Below, piece after piece: positions 7,684-15,998 of a DNA stretch of 32,529 bases; position 1 is the first letter of the stretch, and each line of letters starts with the position of its first letter. This DNA is from Candidatus Bathyarchaeota archaeon (GTDB taxonomy: Archaea; Thermoproteota; Bathyarchaeia; Bathyarchaeales; DTEX01). Position numbers and translations under genes: made by a program. The DNA lies in the NCBI GenBank assembly GCA_018396555.1, contig JAGTQL010000007.1, positions 1 through 32,529 on the forward strand, in the 5' to 3' direction. Below the pieces are notes generated by a model. The model saw only the letters and a program-made list of their open reading frames with translations, was not told the origin of the DNA and ran no database searches.

Positions 7684-8709
7684 TCATGTAAGCGGTAGAG
7701 TTATTGGTTTTACTTCTTCAAGTGATTTTGTTGCAGCCAAAACTGCTTCTAACGCAGCTCTCCCATCCTCGCCGGATACTAACGGCTTTCTATCATTGAT
7801 TATGCATTCTATAAAGTGCTTATCCTCCTTCAAATACGCATCCTTAAAGCGGTCCCTCCAGCTTGGAAAAGTTGATGTGTAAGCGCCAGTCTCCTTCTTA
7901 CAGACAAGAATGGACTGAGACTTTAATTCACCGATCAATATGACCCCATCTGTTCCAAGAACCTCAACACGTGCATCGTACCCGTACTTAACTGGGCAGC
8001 CGCCGTCTATTAATCCTAGGGAACCGTTTGCAAACCTTAACGTCACGACTGCTCTATCATAAAAGTCTGGGTATCGACTCTTCAATTCTGGAACTGCAAT
8101 GGCTTCAGCCTCGGCGTAAACCCTACTTATGTTGCTTCCCATAAGCCATCTGACGGAATCAAAATCATGGCTATTTACCTCGGCAAGCATCCCTATTGAC
8201 GTCTTAGGATCACAAGCCCACGGCGGTGGCAACCCAGGACCATGTCCAGTTGACTTTATAATTGAGGGCTTTCCGATAACTCCCTCTTCAATCATCCGCT
8301 TTGCGGTTTGAAAGTCTACGTCAAATCTTCGCATGAAGCCTATCTGAAGCTTAACGCCTACCCTGCGAGCAGCAGCTATCATCTCGTCGGCTTCCTTCAG
8401 CGTTAGAGCCATAGGCTTTTCGCAGAAAATATGTTTTCCAGCTTCCGCGGCGTCAATGGCGATTCTTGCATGCGTAAAAGTTGGAGTTGATATAATAACA
8501 GCATCCACATCACTCCGTTTCAAAGCCTCTTCATGATTTATATACCAATCAGCACCGTATTTTTTGGCGATTCTCATAGCGGGTTCTTGAACAGAATCCA
8601 CAACGGCAATAACCCTTGAGTTAACAATGTGCTCAGAGTAAATTTCAGCATGAAGAGAACCGGCTCGACCAGCACCTATTATGCAGATGCCGACCTTCTT
8701 CATGGACAT
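7684..8709 (-). CDS. Gfo/Idh/MocA family oxidoreductase, inositol 2-dehydrogenase-like
   Basis: An N-terminal Rossmann fold (IIGAGRAGSLHAEIY) binds NAD(P). The family EKP motif supplies K98 (FCEKPMALTLKEADEM), and the C-terminal alpha/beta domain carries NSHDFDSVRWLMG with the Asp/His residues used in catalysis by inositol dehydrogenases. At 341 residues the length is typical. The family oxidises a hydroxyl on inositols, sugars or sugar acids; the closest flavour is IolG, but substrate cannot be read from sequence. The start is ATG 8709, with GGAG 8 bases upstream. It diverges from the zinc dehydrogenase at 8860, and the 150-base gap is the likely shared control region. A broken BNR-repeat gene follows on the same strand. 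A role in the local sugar-oxidation set is inferred from context. Confidence 0.9.
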   Translation of the reverse strand: MSMKKVGICIIGAGRAGSLHAEIYSEHIVNSRVIAVVDSVQEPAMRIAKKYGADWYINHEEALKRSDVDAVIISTPTFTHARIAIDAAEAGKHIFCEKPMALTLKEADEMIAAARRVGVKLQIGFMRRFDVDFQTAKRMIEEGVIGKPSIIKSTGHGPGLPPPWACDPKTSIGMLAEVNSHDFDSVRWLMGSNISRVYAEAEAIAVPELKSRYPDFYDRAVVTLRFANGSLGLIDGGCPVKYGYDARVEVLGTDGVILIGELKSQSILVCKKETGAYTSTFPSWRDRFKDAYLKEDKHFIECIINDRKPLVSGEDGRAALEAVLAATKSLEEVKPITLPLT

Positions 8710-8859
8710 GATGAATTCTCCACATGAATTCTATTTCTAGGACCAAAAATAAATTTTTATCCTGCTTGTTAACTAGTTCCTGTAAAAGGAAAAATGGCAC
8801 GCTTATATGAAAAGAAAAGTTTTATCCCACCACCAAACAAGTAAAAATGAGGAAAAATT

Positions 8860-9900
8860 ATGAGAGCTATAAGGCTTCACAGCATAAAAGATCTGCGTTT
8901 CGAAGAGGTTGAGGAACCAGAGATCAGTGAGGACGAGGTTCTCATAAGAGTCAGGGCCGCAACTATCTGCGCTACCGATGTTCGAATATATACGTATGGG
9001 GATTCTCGCGTCAAACTGCCGCGAATTTTGGGCCATGAATTCGCTGGAGATGTTGAAAAAGTTGGTGCAAACTTGAGAGGCCATCTTAAAATCGGCATAA
9101 GGGTAACTGTCAACCCAAACATGTATTGTGGAAGATGTAGATACTGCATTACTGGTAGGCATGAGCTCTGCGTTTCAAGATACGCTCTAGGGATCGATGT
9201 AGATGGAGCGTTAGCAGAATACATTAGAATACCATCCGAAGCCTTTAAAACAGGCGCTATATGCGAAGTACCAGATAATCTCTCATATGAGGAGGCAGCG
9301 CTCATCGAACCCCTCTCAGCATGTCTTCACGGGCAAGATGTTGCCCAAACAAGAATTGGCGACATAGTGGCGGTTATAGGAGCTGGTCCAATAGGGCTAA
9401 TGCATGTTATTTTAGCAAAGGCATTGGGCGCTTCTAAAGTTATTGTAAGCGAAGTAGAGGAAGAAAGGCTTAAAGAGGCCGCAAGTTTCGGAGCAGACCA
9501 TCTAATTAATCCGCTGAAAGATGATCTTTCTTCAAAAGTTAACGAAGTCACATATGGGCATGGAGCAGACGTGGTAATAGTCGCTGTAGGATCACCAATA
9601 GCGCAGCAACAGGCCCTATCAATAGTTGCAAGAGGCGGTAAAATAAACTTCTTCGGCGGGCTCCCATCTGGCAAAGAAATAGTTCCGTTGAACACAAATT
9701 TGATACACTATAGAGAAATTTCAGTTTTCGGTTCTTCTTCCCAATCAATTTATGACTTTCATAAAGCATTAAATCTTGTCAGCCATGGTGTACTAAACGT
9801 AAAACGTTTCATAACGCACCGCCTCTCATTGGAAGAGACGCCTAAAGCATTCGAGATAGTTTCTTCAAAGCGCGGATTAAAAGTTTGCATTAACCCATGA
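8860..9900 (+). CDS. Zinc-dependent medium-chain dehydrogenase (sorbitol/threonine dehydrogenase group)
   Basis: The catalytic zinc site is C37 (ICATD), H59-E60 (GHEF) and E150 in the LIEPLSACLH segment. The structural zinc loop has C90, C93, C96 and C104 (CGRCRYC...ELC). The coenzyme fold follows with VAVIGAGPIGLMHVILAKALGA, and the acidic residue of VSEVEEERL suggests NAD preference. The family oxidises polyols, secondary alcohols, sugars or L-threonine; the neighbours favour a polyol or aldose. GAGG lies 8 bases upstream of ATG 8860. It is transcribed away from the inositol-dehydrogenase-like gene and converges with the F420-type oxidoreductase. All catalytic residues are intact. The exact substrate is not identifiable from sequence. 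Confidence 0.93.
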   Translation: MRAIRLHSIKDLRFEEVEEPEISEDEVLIRVRAATICATDVRIYTYGDSRVKLPRILGHEFAGDVEKVGANLRGHLKIGIRVTVNPNMYCGRCRYCITGRHELCVSRYALGIDVDGALAEYIRIPSEAFKTGAICEVPDNLSYEEAALIEPLSACLHGQDVAQTRIGDIVAVIGAGPIGLMHVILAKALGASKVIVSEVEEERLKEAASFGADHLINPLKDDLSSKVNEVTYGHGADVVIVAVGSPIAQQQALSIVARGGKINFFGGLPSGKEIVPLNTNLIHYREISVFGSSSQSIYDFHKALNLVSHGVLNVKRFITHRLSLEETPKAFEIVSSKRGLKVCINP

Positions 9901-9963
9901 TTTTTGGGGCCTAATGATGAAACCTTAATTAACCTGAAGACCCTTTAAGCAAGCATCATGAAA

Positions 9964-10971
9964 TTAACCATCACGCTTTTGATCTCTAAAGTAAGGAAAA
10001 ACCCTCTTTCCGAAAAACTCTATAAACTTATTCTGATCTGGGCTTGTGCTTAAAAACTCGACTTCATTTACTCCAAACTTCAAGTATAACTCAATTTTTT
10101 TAATGGCTTCCTCCTCTGAAGTTATAATGAAACGTTTTTTCACGATATCCTCCCTCCCTATCGACTTGGCTTTTAACTCAAGATCTCTAGGATCGTAAAC
10201 CTCAGCCTCAAAAATTCCTGGTATCATCGTAGCGTTCCAGAATTTACAGCCTTCAACAGCTCTCTCAAAATCTTCATCGTAGGAAGTTATTATGTGGACA
10301 ATCTTTTTAATTCCCTCAGGATTTCTACCTGCATCCTTAGCGCCTTTAACAAGAGCGGGAAAAATTTCTGAGCTAAATTTCTCATCAAACACACGGCCGC
10401 TCGTTAATAGTCCATCGGCATATTTGCCCGCAATGTAGGCGGCGGATGACCCATTAGCCGCCACATATAGTGGGATTTTTGATTTAGGTTTGGTATATAA
10501 ATTCGCCTTTCTTAAGCAATAGTGCTTTCCATCAAAATCCACAAAACTTTCTTTCCATAACCTCCTGATTATAATTATGGACTCTTCAAGTCTACTTAGT
10601 CTCTCTTTGTAGGGCGGCCACCGTAACCCCAAAGGGGCTTCATTCATAGACTCCCCTGTACCCAAACAGAGAAATATTCGTCCAGGATGCATGAAATCTA
10701 GAGTTGCGAAAGCTTGAGCCACCACCCCCGGATGGTATCTTAAGAGCGGAGCAGTAACTGAGCCGAGAGACACTTTCTTTGTTCTCTCAGCAGCTGCTGT
10801 CAACCAAACCCATGCGAAACCGGATTTCGCGTTAGTGTGAGCCCACGGATGGAAATGGTCGCTGCTCCAAATAGTGTCAAAACCAAGTTTCTCTGCTTTA
10901 ATAGCAAAACGAAGCAGCTCATTTGGATTATATTGCTCCTGCGCAGCGTAAAAGCCGAACGTGCAATTCAT
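9964..10971 (-). CDS. LLM-class F420-dependent oxidoreductase, FGD (glucose-6-phosphate dehydrogenase)-like
   Basis: The TIM-barrel luciferase-like fold shows SSDHFHPWAHTN, FAWVWLTAAAERTKKVSLGS, RYHPGVVAQAFATLDFMHPGRIFLCLGTGESMNE and YVAANGSSAA. These blocks match the F420-dependent glucose-6-phosphate dehydrogenase subgroup, including the HF-x-PW active-site region and the GTGE loop. It would pass hydride from a sugar or alcohol to coenzyme F420. The true substrate may be a free sugar, a sugar phosphate or an alcohol. The start is ATG 10971, preceded by GGGTGG. It is the last of three same-strand genes (kinase, short-chain dehydrogenase, this gene) with gaps of about 70-80 bases, so an operon is likely. 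It implies that the host makes F420. Confidence 0.9.
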   Translation of the reverse strand: MNCTFGFYAAQEQYNPNELLRFAIKAEKLGFDTIWSSDHFHPWAHTNAKSGFAWVWLTAAAERTKKVSLGSVTAPLLRYHPGVVAQAFATLDFMHPGRIFLCLGTGESMNEAPLGLRWPPYKERLSRLEESIIIIRRLWKESFVDFDGKHYCLRKANLYTKPKSKIPLYVAANGSSAAYIAGKYADGLLTSGRVFDEKFSSEIFPALVKGAKDAGRNPEGIKKIVHIITSYDEDFERAVEGCKFWNATMIPGIFEAEVYDPRDLELKAKSIGREDIVKKRFIITSEEEAIKKIELYLKFGVNEVEFLSTSPDQNKFIEFFGKRVFPYFRDQKRDG

Positions 10972-11053
10972 AGGATTCCACCCTTAAATCTTATTTAGCC
11001 ACTTATAGTATAATAAAAAGTAGGGCGCAAATACCCGCTCTCTGGTAATAATG

Positions 11054-11812
11054 CTATTTTAGAATTGACATGCCGCCATCAACAACAACCGCTTGACCTG
11101 TACACCAATCAGAGTCATCGCTGGCGAGATAAAGCGCTGCTCCAGCTATATCCTCTGGCTTCCCAAGTCTTCTAAGCGGAATCTCCTTCTTTAACTCTTC
11201 AAGCTGCTTAAGATGCTCTTCAGTCATCGGTTCAAGCACCATCGCCGTCTCCGTCGGACCTGGACAGATCGCGTTCACATTTATATTATATTGCGCGAGT
11301 TCTATAGCCATAGCCCTAGTTAATGAGAGGATAGCGCCTTTCGAAGCGCTATATGCGGCGTGACCAGGCTCCCCCACGATAGCTGCCTTCGAAGATATAT
11401 TGATGATTTTTCCTCTTCTTTTCTCCATCATATGTGGCACTACCAGTTGGGATGGAATAACTGTACCCAGCACATTTACTCTGAACATTCGCTCATAAAA
11501 CTCTAGGGGTTCTTCCCAGAAGGATCTGCCGGCATGTATTCCCGCATTATTAACTAATATATCTATGGTTCCAAATCTTTCCAGAACTTGGGAAATTATT
11601 TCTGCCATTCTTTCCCTTGATGAAACATCCCCTTGAAAACCTAGAACTTCCCCTCCCTGATCCCTGATCTTTCTCTCAGCCTCCCTTACGCCTTCCTCAT
11701 GAAGACCTATGATAACCACTTTAGCCCCCTCCCTTGCAAATCGAGATGCTACTGCAAAGCCTATTCCCCGAGTGCCACCAGTAACTATGGCAACCTTGCC
11801 TTTCAACTTCAT
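11054..11812 (-). CDS. Short-chain dehydrogenase/reductase (glucose 1-dehydrogenase/FabG-like)
   Basis: This is a classical SDR of normal length (252 residues): the TGGTRGIGFAVA cofactor loop, the NNAG motif, catalytic Ser in NISSKAAIVG and the Y-x-x-x-K pair in AAYSASKGA, then the PGPTET and VVDGGMS C-terminal hallmarks. The residue after the second beta strand (IIGLHEE) does not decide between NAD and NADP. The start is set at ATG 11812 because GGGTGA ends directly before the first ATG (11818) and is correctly spaced for the second. It sits between the FGGY kinase and the F420-type enzyme on the same strand. A sugar or polyol dehydrogenase producing or consuming the kinase substrate is the simplest reading, but the family is too broad to name one. 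Confidence 0.9.
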   Translation of the reverse strand: MKLKGKVAIVTGGTRGIGFAVASRFAREGAKVVIIGLHEEGVREAERKIRDQGGEVLGFQGDVSSRERMAEIISQVLERFGTIDILVNNAGIHAGRSFWEEPLEFYERMFRVNVLGTVIPSQLVVPHMMEKRRGKIINISSKAAIVGEPGHAAYSASKGAILSLTRAMAIELAQYNINVNAICPGPTETAMVLEPMTEEHLKQLEELKKEIPLRRLGKPEDIAGAALYLASDDSDWCTGQAVVVDGGMSILK

Positions 11813-11885
11813 AAGCATTCACCCAACTAATTTTCATGAAGGACTCCATTAAAAAATATTTCTAAATTTGAACCCACATGCTAAA

Positions 11886-13433
11886 TTAAATGGTTAAGTG
11901 TTCGTACCGCTCAAATAATCTATCTAATTCATTGAGCATTTGCTCATAGAAATCAGCATATTTCCTGTATTTTTCATGTCTCTCTTTAGATGGCATCACT
12001 TTTCTTACTGGTTTAACCCAATCATCTATTGTTTTCGTATAGCTGTCGAATGCTTTAACGGCATACCCACCGAGAACCGCTAGTCCTAATACCGCGTATT
12101 CCTCTCTATTTAACAGAACATAGGGTATGTTAAGGACGTCCGCTTTTATTTGGTTCCACACGCTGCTTTTACTGCCTCCTCCTATGCCCCTAACTTTGTT
12201 AAATTCTATATTCTTAAAAAGCCCTCTTATTATTCTGAAGTAGTAATGATATTCATACGCAATGGACTCAAGGATCGACCTATATAGGTGACTTGTGGTA
12301 TGCTTCCAGCTGAAACCTAACCATACACCTTTTATCCTAGGATTATATGGATATATTCTGCCTCCTAAATGAGGCACAAAGAACAAATCCTCCGAACCTT
12401 CAGGGACCTGTGACGCATATTGATCTAAAACTTGATATGGATCTTTACCGGTCTCCTCCGCAATTTTCTTCTCGTAACGCGCTATTTCATCTCTAAACCA
12501 TCTTAAACAAAGCCCGCCGCCTCCAACATAGGCATGAGGAATCCATAGTTCAGGTACAACCGCCTTAGTATAAAGAAGCGTCTTAAACTCTTTGTCTGGG
12601 ATCACCTTATCAGTAGAGGCGGAAAGTATCGAAGCGGTGCCAGCTACATCCAAGCATAATCCAATTTTAGTTATGCCAGCACCTAAACATGAAGCAGGAT
12701 AATCACCCGCTCCAGCTACAATAGGTATTCCTCCGACCAGCCCACATTTTTCAGCTTCTTTCCCAGAGAGTTCACCGATGATTTCCCATGGTCTCACAAT
12801 TCGCGGGAGCTTATTAAACGGAATCCTGAAAATTTCGCAAAGATCATCCGACCATTTCATTCGTTTAACATCGTACAAGCCAGTGTATGTGATATAGGTG
12901 TAATCCAAAAAAGATTGATCGCCTTTAAGACTGGCAAGTTTTCCAGCTACATATACGGAGGGTACAGTAAATTTGTATATTTTTTCAAAAATCAAAGGTT
13001 CCTCATCCTTCCACCAGAGCATTTTTGGCAAATGTGCTATTGATGGTGGAGCTGCAGTAACATCCATCAAGACGTCAACATAGTTTTTTCTAAGGTAGTC
13101 AACTTGGACCCTACATCGCGTATCAAGCCATGAATCATATGGCATGACAGGGTTCCAATCCTTATCTACTCCAAGTATACCGGCCATTTGACCGCTGAAA
13201 GCTATAGAGGCAACATCTTTCGGATTTACGCCAGACTTCTTAATCGCCTCTCTTAACGTATAAATTGTAGATGTGTAGAAGTCTTCGGGTTTCTGTTCAA
13301 CCCAAGAGGTTCGTGGATAAAGCAGTCTCGACTCCTCATAGGCTGTTGCGAGCTGATTTCCATTTAAATCAAATATGGCTGCCTTTGTTCCTCCAGTGCC
13401 GATATCCACTCCAATAAAATATTGAGAGGACAT
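11886..13433 (-). CDS. FGGY-family carbohydrate kinase, xylulokinase-like
   Basis: The first actin-like domain has the phosphate-1 motif FIGVDIGTGGTKAAIFD and the sugar-contact block FSGQMAGILGVD followed by YDSWLDTRC. The second has GAGDYPASCLGAG, DVAGTASIL and the late FGGY signature around VRGIGGGSKSSVWNQIKAD and YAVLGLAVLGGYA. At 515 residues it is full length. SGQM-x-G and the W-x-D-x-R pattern are typical of xylulokinase and related pentulose/polyol kinases rather than glycerol kinase. It phosphorylates a ketopentose or polyol with ATP. It is the first gene of the likely kinase-SDR-F420 oxidoreductase operon. A TATA box lies about 36 bases upstream, and a G-rich ribosome-binding stretch abuts ATG 13433. 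Confidence 0.9.
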   Translation of the reverse strand: MSSQYFIGVDIGTGGTKAAIFDLNGNQLATAYEESRLLYPRTSWVEQKPEDFYTSTIYTLREAIKKSGVNPKDVASIAFSGQMAGILGVDKDWNPVMPYDSWLDTRCRVQVDYLRKNYVDVLMDVTAAPPSIAHLPKMLWWKDEEPLIFEKIYKFTVPSVYVAGKLASLKGDQSFLDYTYITYTGLYDVKRMKWSDDLCEIFRIPFNKLPRIVRPWEIIGELSGKEAEKCGLVGGIPIVAGAGDYPASCLGAGITKIGLCLDVAGTASILSASTDKVIPDKEFKTLLYTKAVVPELWIPHAYVGGGGLCLRWFRDEIARYEKKIAEETGKDPYQVLDQYASQVPEGSEDLFFVPHLGGRIYPYNPRIKGVWLGFSWKHTTSHLYRSILESIAYEYHYYFRIIRGLFKNIEFNKVRGIGGGSKSSVWNQIKADVLNIPYVLLNREEYAVLGLAVLGGYAVKAFDSYTKTIDDWVKPVRKVMPSKERHEKYRKYADFYEQMLNELDRLFERYEHLTI

Positions 13434-13468
13434 GGAACCCCGCCCCTATGCTTTGCTTCATTATACGG

Positions 13469-13476
13469 TTTTAAAT
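13469..13476 (-). promoter_or_regulatory. TATA box for the kinase-SDR-F420 oxidoreductase unit
   Basis: ATTTAAAA on the minus strand is centred about 39 bases before ATG 13433, predicting a start near 13446. The short leader would contain the G-rich stretch at 13435-13445 that can pair with 16S rRNA. Confidence 0.45.
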
Positions 13477-13607
13477 CATTAATATTTTAATTACCATAAA
13501 AATTAAAGATAATTTCATCTTCAAGTAGCCCCCGTTATGCTAAACTTATCCGGAAAAATCTCTAAGGCAGAAATAATTCTCATCTTTCAATCCAAGGTCA
13601 ATTTAAC

Positions 13608-14567
13608 CTACTCGGATAATCTTTCTTCAGGCGGGATTAAAGCGTTAAGGATAGGTTCAACCCATTTATCGCTGTTCATGTCATAAACGATGAAGTCGCC
13701 GTCAAACTGCCAGTAAGCCCAGCTCCACCCCATCTTCTCAGCTAGCCGTGCCACAAAGCTCAGGTAGCGGACACGTGAAGCCATATCCGCCTTGTCATAT
13801 ACCCCAAATTCGCCTAGAAACAAGGGGCGCTCAATCCTCTCAGACCAAGCCTGCGCCTTCTCAAAATCTTTGACGATCACCTGCTCTTCTTCCATTGTGC
13901 CTTTCCATTTAACGCCAACCTTATTCCCCCTTCCGGCCCAGATTGCACCTTGATGGGTGAAATCCATGGGGCGATAATAGTGAACGGTAACAATGATGTT
14001 CCGGTCGTCTTTTGGCAGCTTAAGATAGTCCAGATAGTAAATATCGTTCCAGTTTCCAGGTCCAATAATAACTGTTCTCTCCGGGTTTGTTTCGCGTATT
14101 ATAGACAACGCTTCATGATAAAACTGATTCCATAGTTCAGGCGTAAGTTCCTCATGAGGTTCGTTAAGTATTTCAAAAATAACATTATCCGGGCTGTTTC
14201 TGTAGCGTTCCGCCATCTGTTTCCACGTTGAAAGAAACCTATCTTTATTGCCCAACGGGTCTTTACCCATCGCCACAAACTCATGGAAATCAAGCACAAC
14301 CATAAGCCCATTGCTGAGCGCTTGATCAACCGCCCAGTCCAGAACTTTAAGCCATTCGTCTCTTAACTTATTTTTCTCATCGATTCCATCGTCTCGAAAC
14401 GGATGCAATGGGATACGTACGCTGCTAAATCCAGCTTGCTTAATTAAAACGAAATGCTTACTCTTCATCCTCGCTCTAGAGAATGACTTCCAGATCGGAT
14501 CGTACCCTAGAACATTTACGCCTCTGCCTAGACGCCGATTTTGCTCAAAAACATATGTTTTTCTCAT
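13608..14567 (-). CDS. Glycoside hydrolase family 5 (cellulase/mannanase-like), cytoplasmic
   Basis: This is a (beta/alpha)8 retaining glycosidase. Landmarks are GRGVNVLGYDPIW, SVRIPLHP, VVLDFHEF, acid/base E136 in ILNEPHEE, HYY (196-198), nucleophile E253 in FLGEFGVYD, and W-x-Y-W-x-FDG near the end. No signal peptide or membrane anchor is visible at ATG 14567, which has GGGGTGA upstream, so it probably acts on imported oligosaccharides. GH5 covers beta-glucanases, mannanases and others, so the substrate is open. Only 21 bases separate its start from the relic of a mobile-element gene on the same strand, so its promoter lies in or beyond that relic. It may be cargo of the decayed element or may have been displaced from its own promoter (inference). 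Confidence 0.9.
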   Translation of the reverse strand: MRKTYVFEQNRRLGRGVNVLGYDPIWKSFSRARMKSKHFVLIKQAGFSSVRIPLHPFRDDGIDEKNKLRDEWLKVLDWAVDQALSNGLMVVLDFHEFVAMGKDPLGNKDRFLSTWKQMAERYRNSPDNVIFEILNEPHEELTPELWNQFYHEALSIIRETNPERTVIIGPGNWNDIYYLDYLKLPKDDRNIIVTVHYYRPMDFTHQGAIWAGRGNKVGVKWKGTMEEEQVIVKDFEKAQAWSERIERPLFLGEFGVYDKADMASRVRYLSFVARLAEKMGWSWAYWQFDGDFIVYDMNSDKWVEPILNALIPPEERLSE

Positions 14568-14588
14568 CGAATTTCACCCCTACATAGA

Positions 14589-15074
14589 TTATAAGATCTT
14601 CCAGTTAAAGATTGCCTGTCTCTCCTCTCCAAAATATTTGTAGCATTCTATGTAGGTGCGGCCCTTCCGCTTTATAGCTCTGAACGAATACTTCATCTGC
14701 GCGCTGAGGATTAGCCTTTCTTCCGGCGGGAGGTTTTTCCAAAGCTGCTTTCGCTCTTCAATGGAAAGTTTGGCCCAAGCTTCTTTGCTGAGGGCTTGCG
14801 CAGTTTCGACAGTTCCGAGGGAAAAACGGGCTGTGGCTTCTGCAGGTTTTTCATCCTTCCTCGGTAGCCCTTTTTCCTGCGAGGTCTCCGTGGAGGTCTA
14901 TGATCCTGAGGTCTTCGCCGTCCCTAACGTTCTGCAACGCGAGGCTCAGGAGGAAGCGGGACTTGCCTCTCCCGTCCGAGCACAGCGTGACCACTGGCCT
15001 TTTAGGAGCAGCCTGCACCGCTACGGGTTTGAGACTTCAGGTTTTGAACGCTTGAACGGCGAGAACAGTGGCAT
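14589..15074 (-). pseudogene. Broken P-loop ATPase (TraG/TrwB/HerA-like) joined to a basic C-terminal tail
   Basis: From ATG 15074 the frame gives MPLFSPFKRSKPEVSNP, then a stop. The next frame carries a Walker-A-like CSDGRGKSRFLLSLALQNV followed by LRIIDLHGDLAGK, then stops at 14851. The spacing from the Gly-rich loop to the IID-x-HGDLA strand resembles conjugation coupling and DNA-pumping ATPases (P-loop, then VIDPHGDLAE). A third frame, open 14897-14589 with no start codon, continues with charged helices and a tail containing KRKGRTYIECYKYFGEE. Two frameshifts and the lack of Walker B and later motifs show a collapsed gene. The coupling-ATPase family name is inference from a short stretch. 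A 155-codon open frame on the opposite strand is a shadow of it. Confidence 0.6.
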
Positions 15075-15443
15075 GGCCCTTCAAAGGCAAATGATGCGAG
15101 CCCTTAAAAGCCTAGAAGGATGAAAGCCCTTGGTGAAACGCGTTGTAAAAGCGCCTCAGCCCGCTTAACCCCAAAATCTCTAACCTTTCTATTCTCTTTT
15201 CTTTACTCTCTTACGTTAATTTCCATTGCAAGGGGGTTGTAGCACCTGTGTGTAGCGAAAGGATATCTGTGGAGGCGTTGCCTAGATTTTTAATATAGCA
15301 CTCAAGAGATAAAGCGCTTTTTATAAGTGAATAGAAGTATTTGCTTCAAGATATGTTAAGTCTCCATTAAGGCTTAGGCGCTCGCTTTATTTCCATATTT
15401 GTAATTTTTAAGTTTACACGCCTTCAGTTTTTGGCGAGGATTG
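15075..15443. other. Gap within the decayed element, no gene seen
   Basis: The first third is G+C-richer and shows no coding-quality frame. The rest is AT-rich. A TTTTTAAG element near 15406-15413 lies about the right distance to act as a TATA box for the small ORF at 15444. No tRNA, inverted repeat or further protein remnant was recognised. Confidence 0.4.
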
Positions 15444-15533
15444 ATGTCTGAAGACGAATATGTTGTTGTTAGAAAGTCTAATATTGAGCAAATACTTGCC
15501 GAGCTTGAGAAGTTGAAGAGGCTTTTTCGTTAG
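15444..15533 (+). CDS. Small 29-residue helical ORF in the decayed element
   Basis: Reading from ATG 15444, with GAGG 5-8 bases upstream, gives MSEDEYVVVRKSNIEQILAE and then a Leu/Lys-rich helix ending KRLFR and a TAG. The charged heptad-like second half could be a short coiled coil or the N-terminal part of a lost longer protein. It runs opposite to, and overlaps the last bases of, the recombinase relic. No family is recognised. It may be only a surviving fragment. Confidence 0.4.
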   Translation: MSEDEYVVVRKSNIEQILAELEKLKRLFR

Positions 15534-15923
15534 AGATGCTCTTCCCGCTAAGCAAAGCATGTACGAGCCTCTCAAGATCTTCAATGCGCCTGATTATGGC
15601 TTCGTTCTTCATGCGTTCTTCCCACTCAATTTTTATGGCAAAGCCCTTTGTCAAGCATGTATCCGCAGCATCTACACCTGACGGCGTCGAGTGAGTTCCT
15701 TTTTCCGCATCTTGGACATTCCATTAGCTTTATTATTCCCACAGCCTTTACTGCTTTTTAACCCATGAACTTCGAGGATGGCTTCTTCCAAGTGCCTAAC
15801 TGAGAAATGCGCATATCGCCTGACCATGTCTGATCCGTGAACCCAGCCAGCGTATAATTCCAGTTTGGCCTCCGTCAATATTTTGGCCGTGGACGTTAGA
15901 CACGTGTACCTAAACAGGCGGGG
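15478..15923 (-). pseudogene. Tyrosine recombinase (SSV-type archaeal integrase) C-terminal relic with zinc ribbon
   Basis: Three frames together rebuild the end of an archaeal integrase. The first (15923-15672) has RLFRYTCLTSTAKILTEAKL, then YAGWVHGSDMVRRYAHFS with the catalytic Tyr, and LEEAILEVHGL. The second gives MECPRCGKRN and VRCRCCGYMLDKG, a four-Cys zinc ribbon. The third gives FAIKIEWEERMKNEAIIRRI and a Leu-rich helix. The family's H-L-F-R-H-T box reads R-L-F-R-Y-T, so the catalytic His before the Arg is lost, and a stop lies directly upstream. At least two frameshifts plus the N-terminal truncation mean it is dead. The GW-x-x-GS...Y-x-H-x-S block followed by a zinc ribbon is known from archaeal virus and plasmid integrases. 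Confidence 0.8.
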
Positions 15924-15998
15924 TCAGGTGATTTACGATATACATATATACCTTACCTTTCTTCAGTCTATACAAATAAAGAGAAAGGTTTGTGTGTA

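Larger units (their letters stand above)
14589..15923. mobile_element. Decayed integrated element (virus- or plasmid-like)
   Basis: The segment between GH5 and the CPBP protease genes contains a broken DNA-transfer-type ATPase, a 29-codon ORF and a frameshifted SSV-type tyrosine recombinase. Apart from the small ORF, none of its genes is intact. I could not find clear direct repeats marking attachment sites by eye, so the ends are set by the outermost recognisable pieces. Confidence 0.6.

Noticed and set aside
7618-7691. 22-codon minus-strand frame starting in the stop of the Gfo/Idh gene (MKAKDNVSCFVEDLDAIPDE)
   Set aside because: It could be a remnant continued in another frame as SIALAIAHILRHPMQF, but no family is recognisable and it is too short to call.
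14656-15123. Plus-strand open frame of 155 codons
   Set aside because: It lies antisense to the reconstructed ATPase relic, whose frames show recognisable motifs; its own translation shows no family feature and it has no clear ribosome-binding site.
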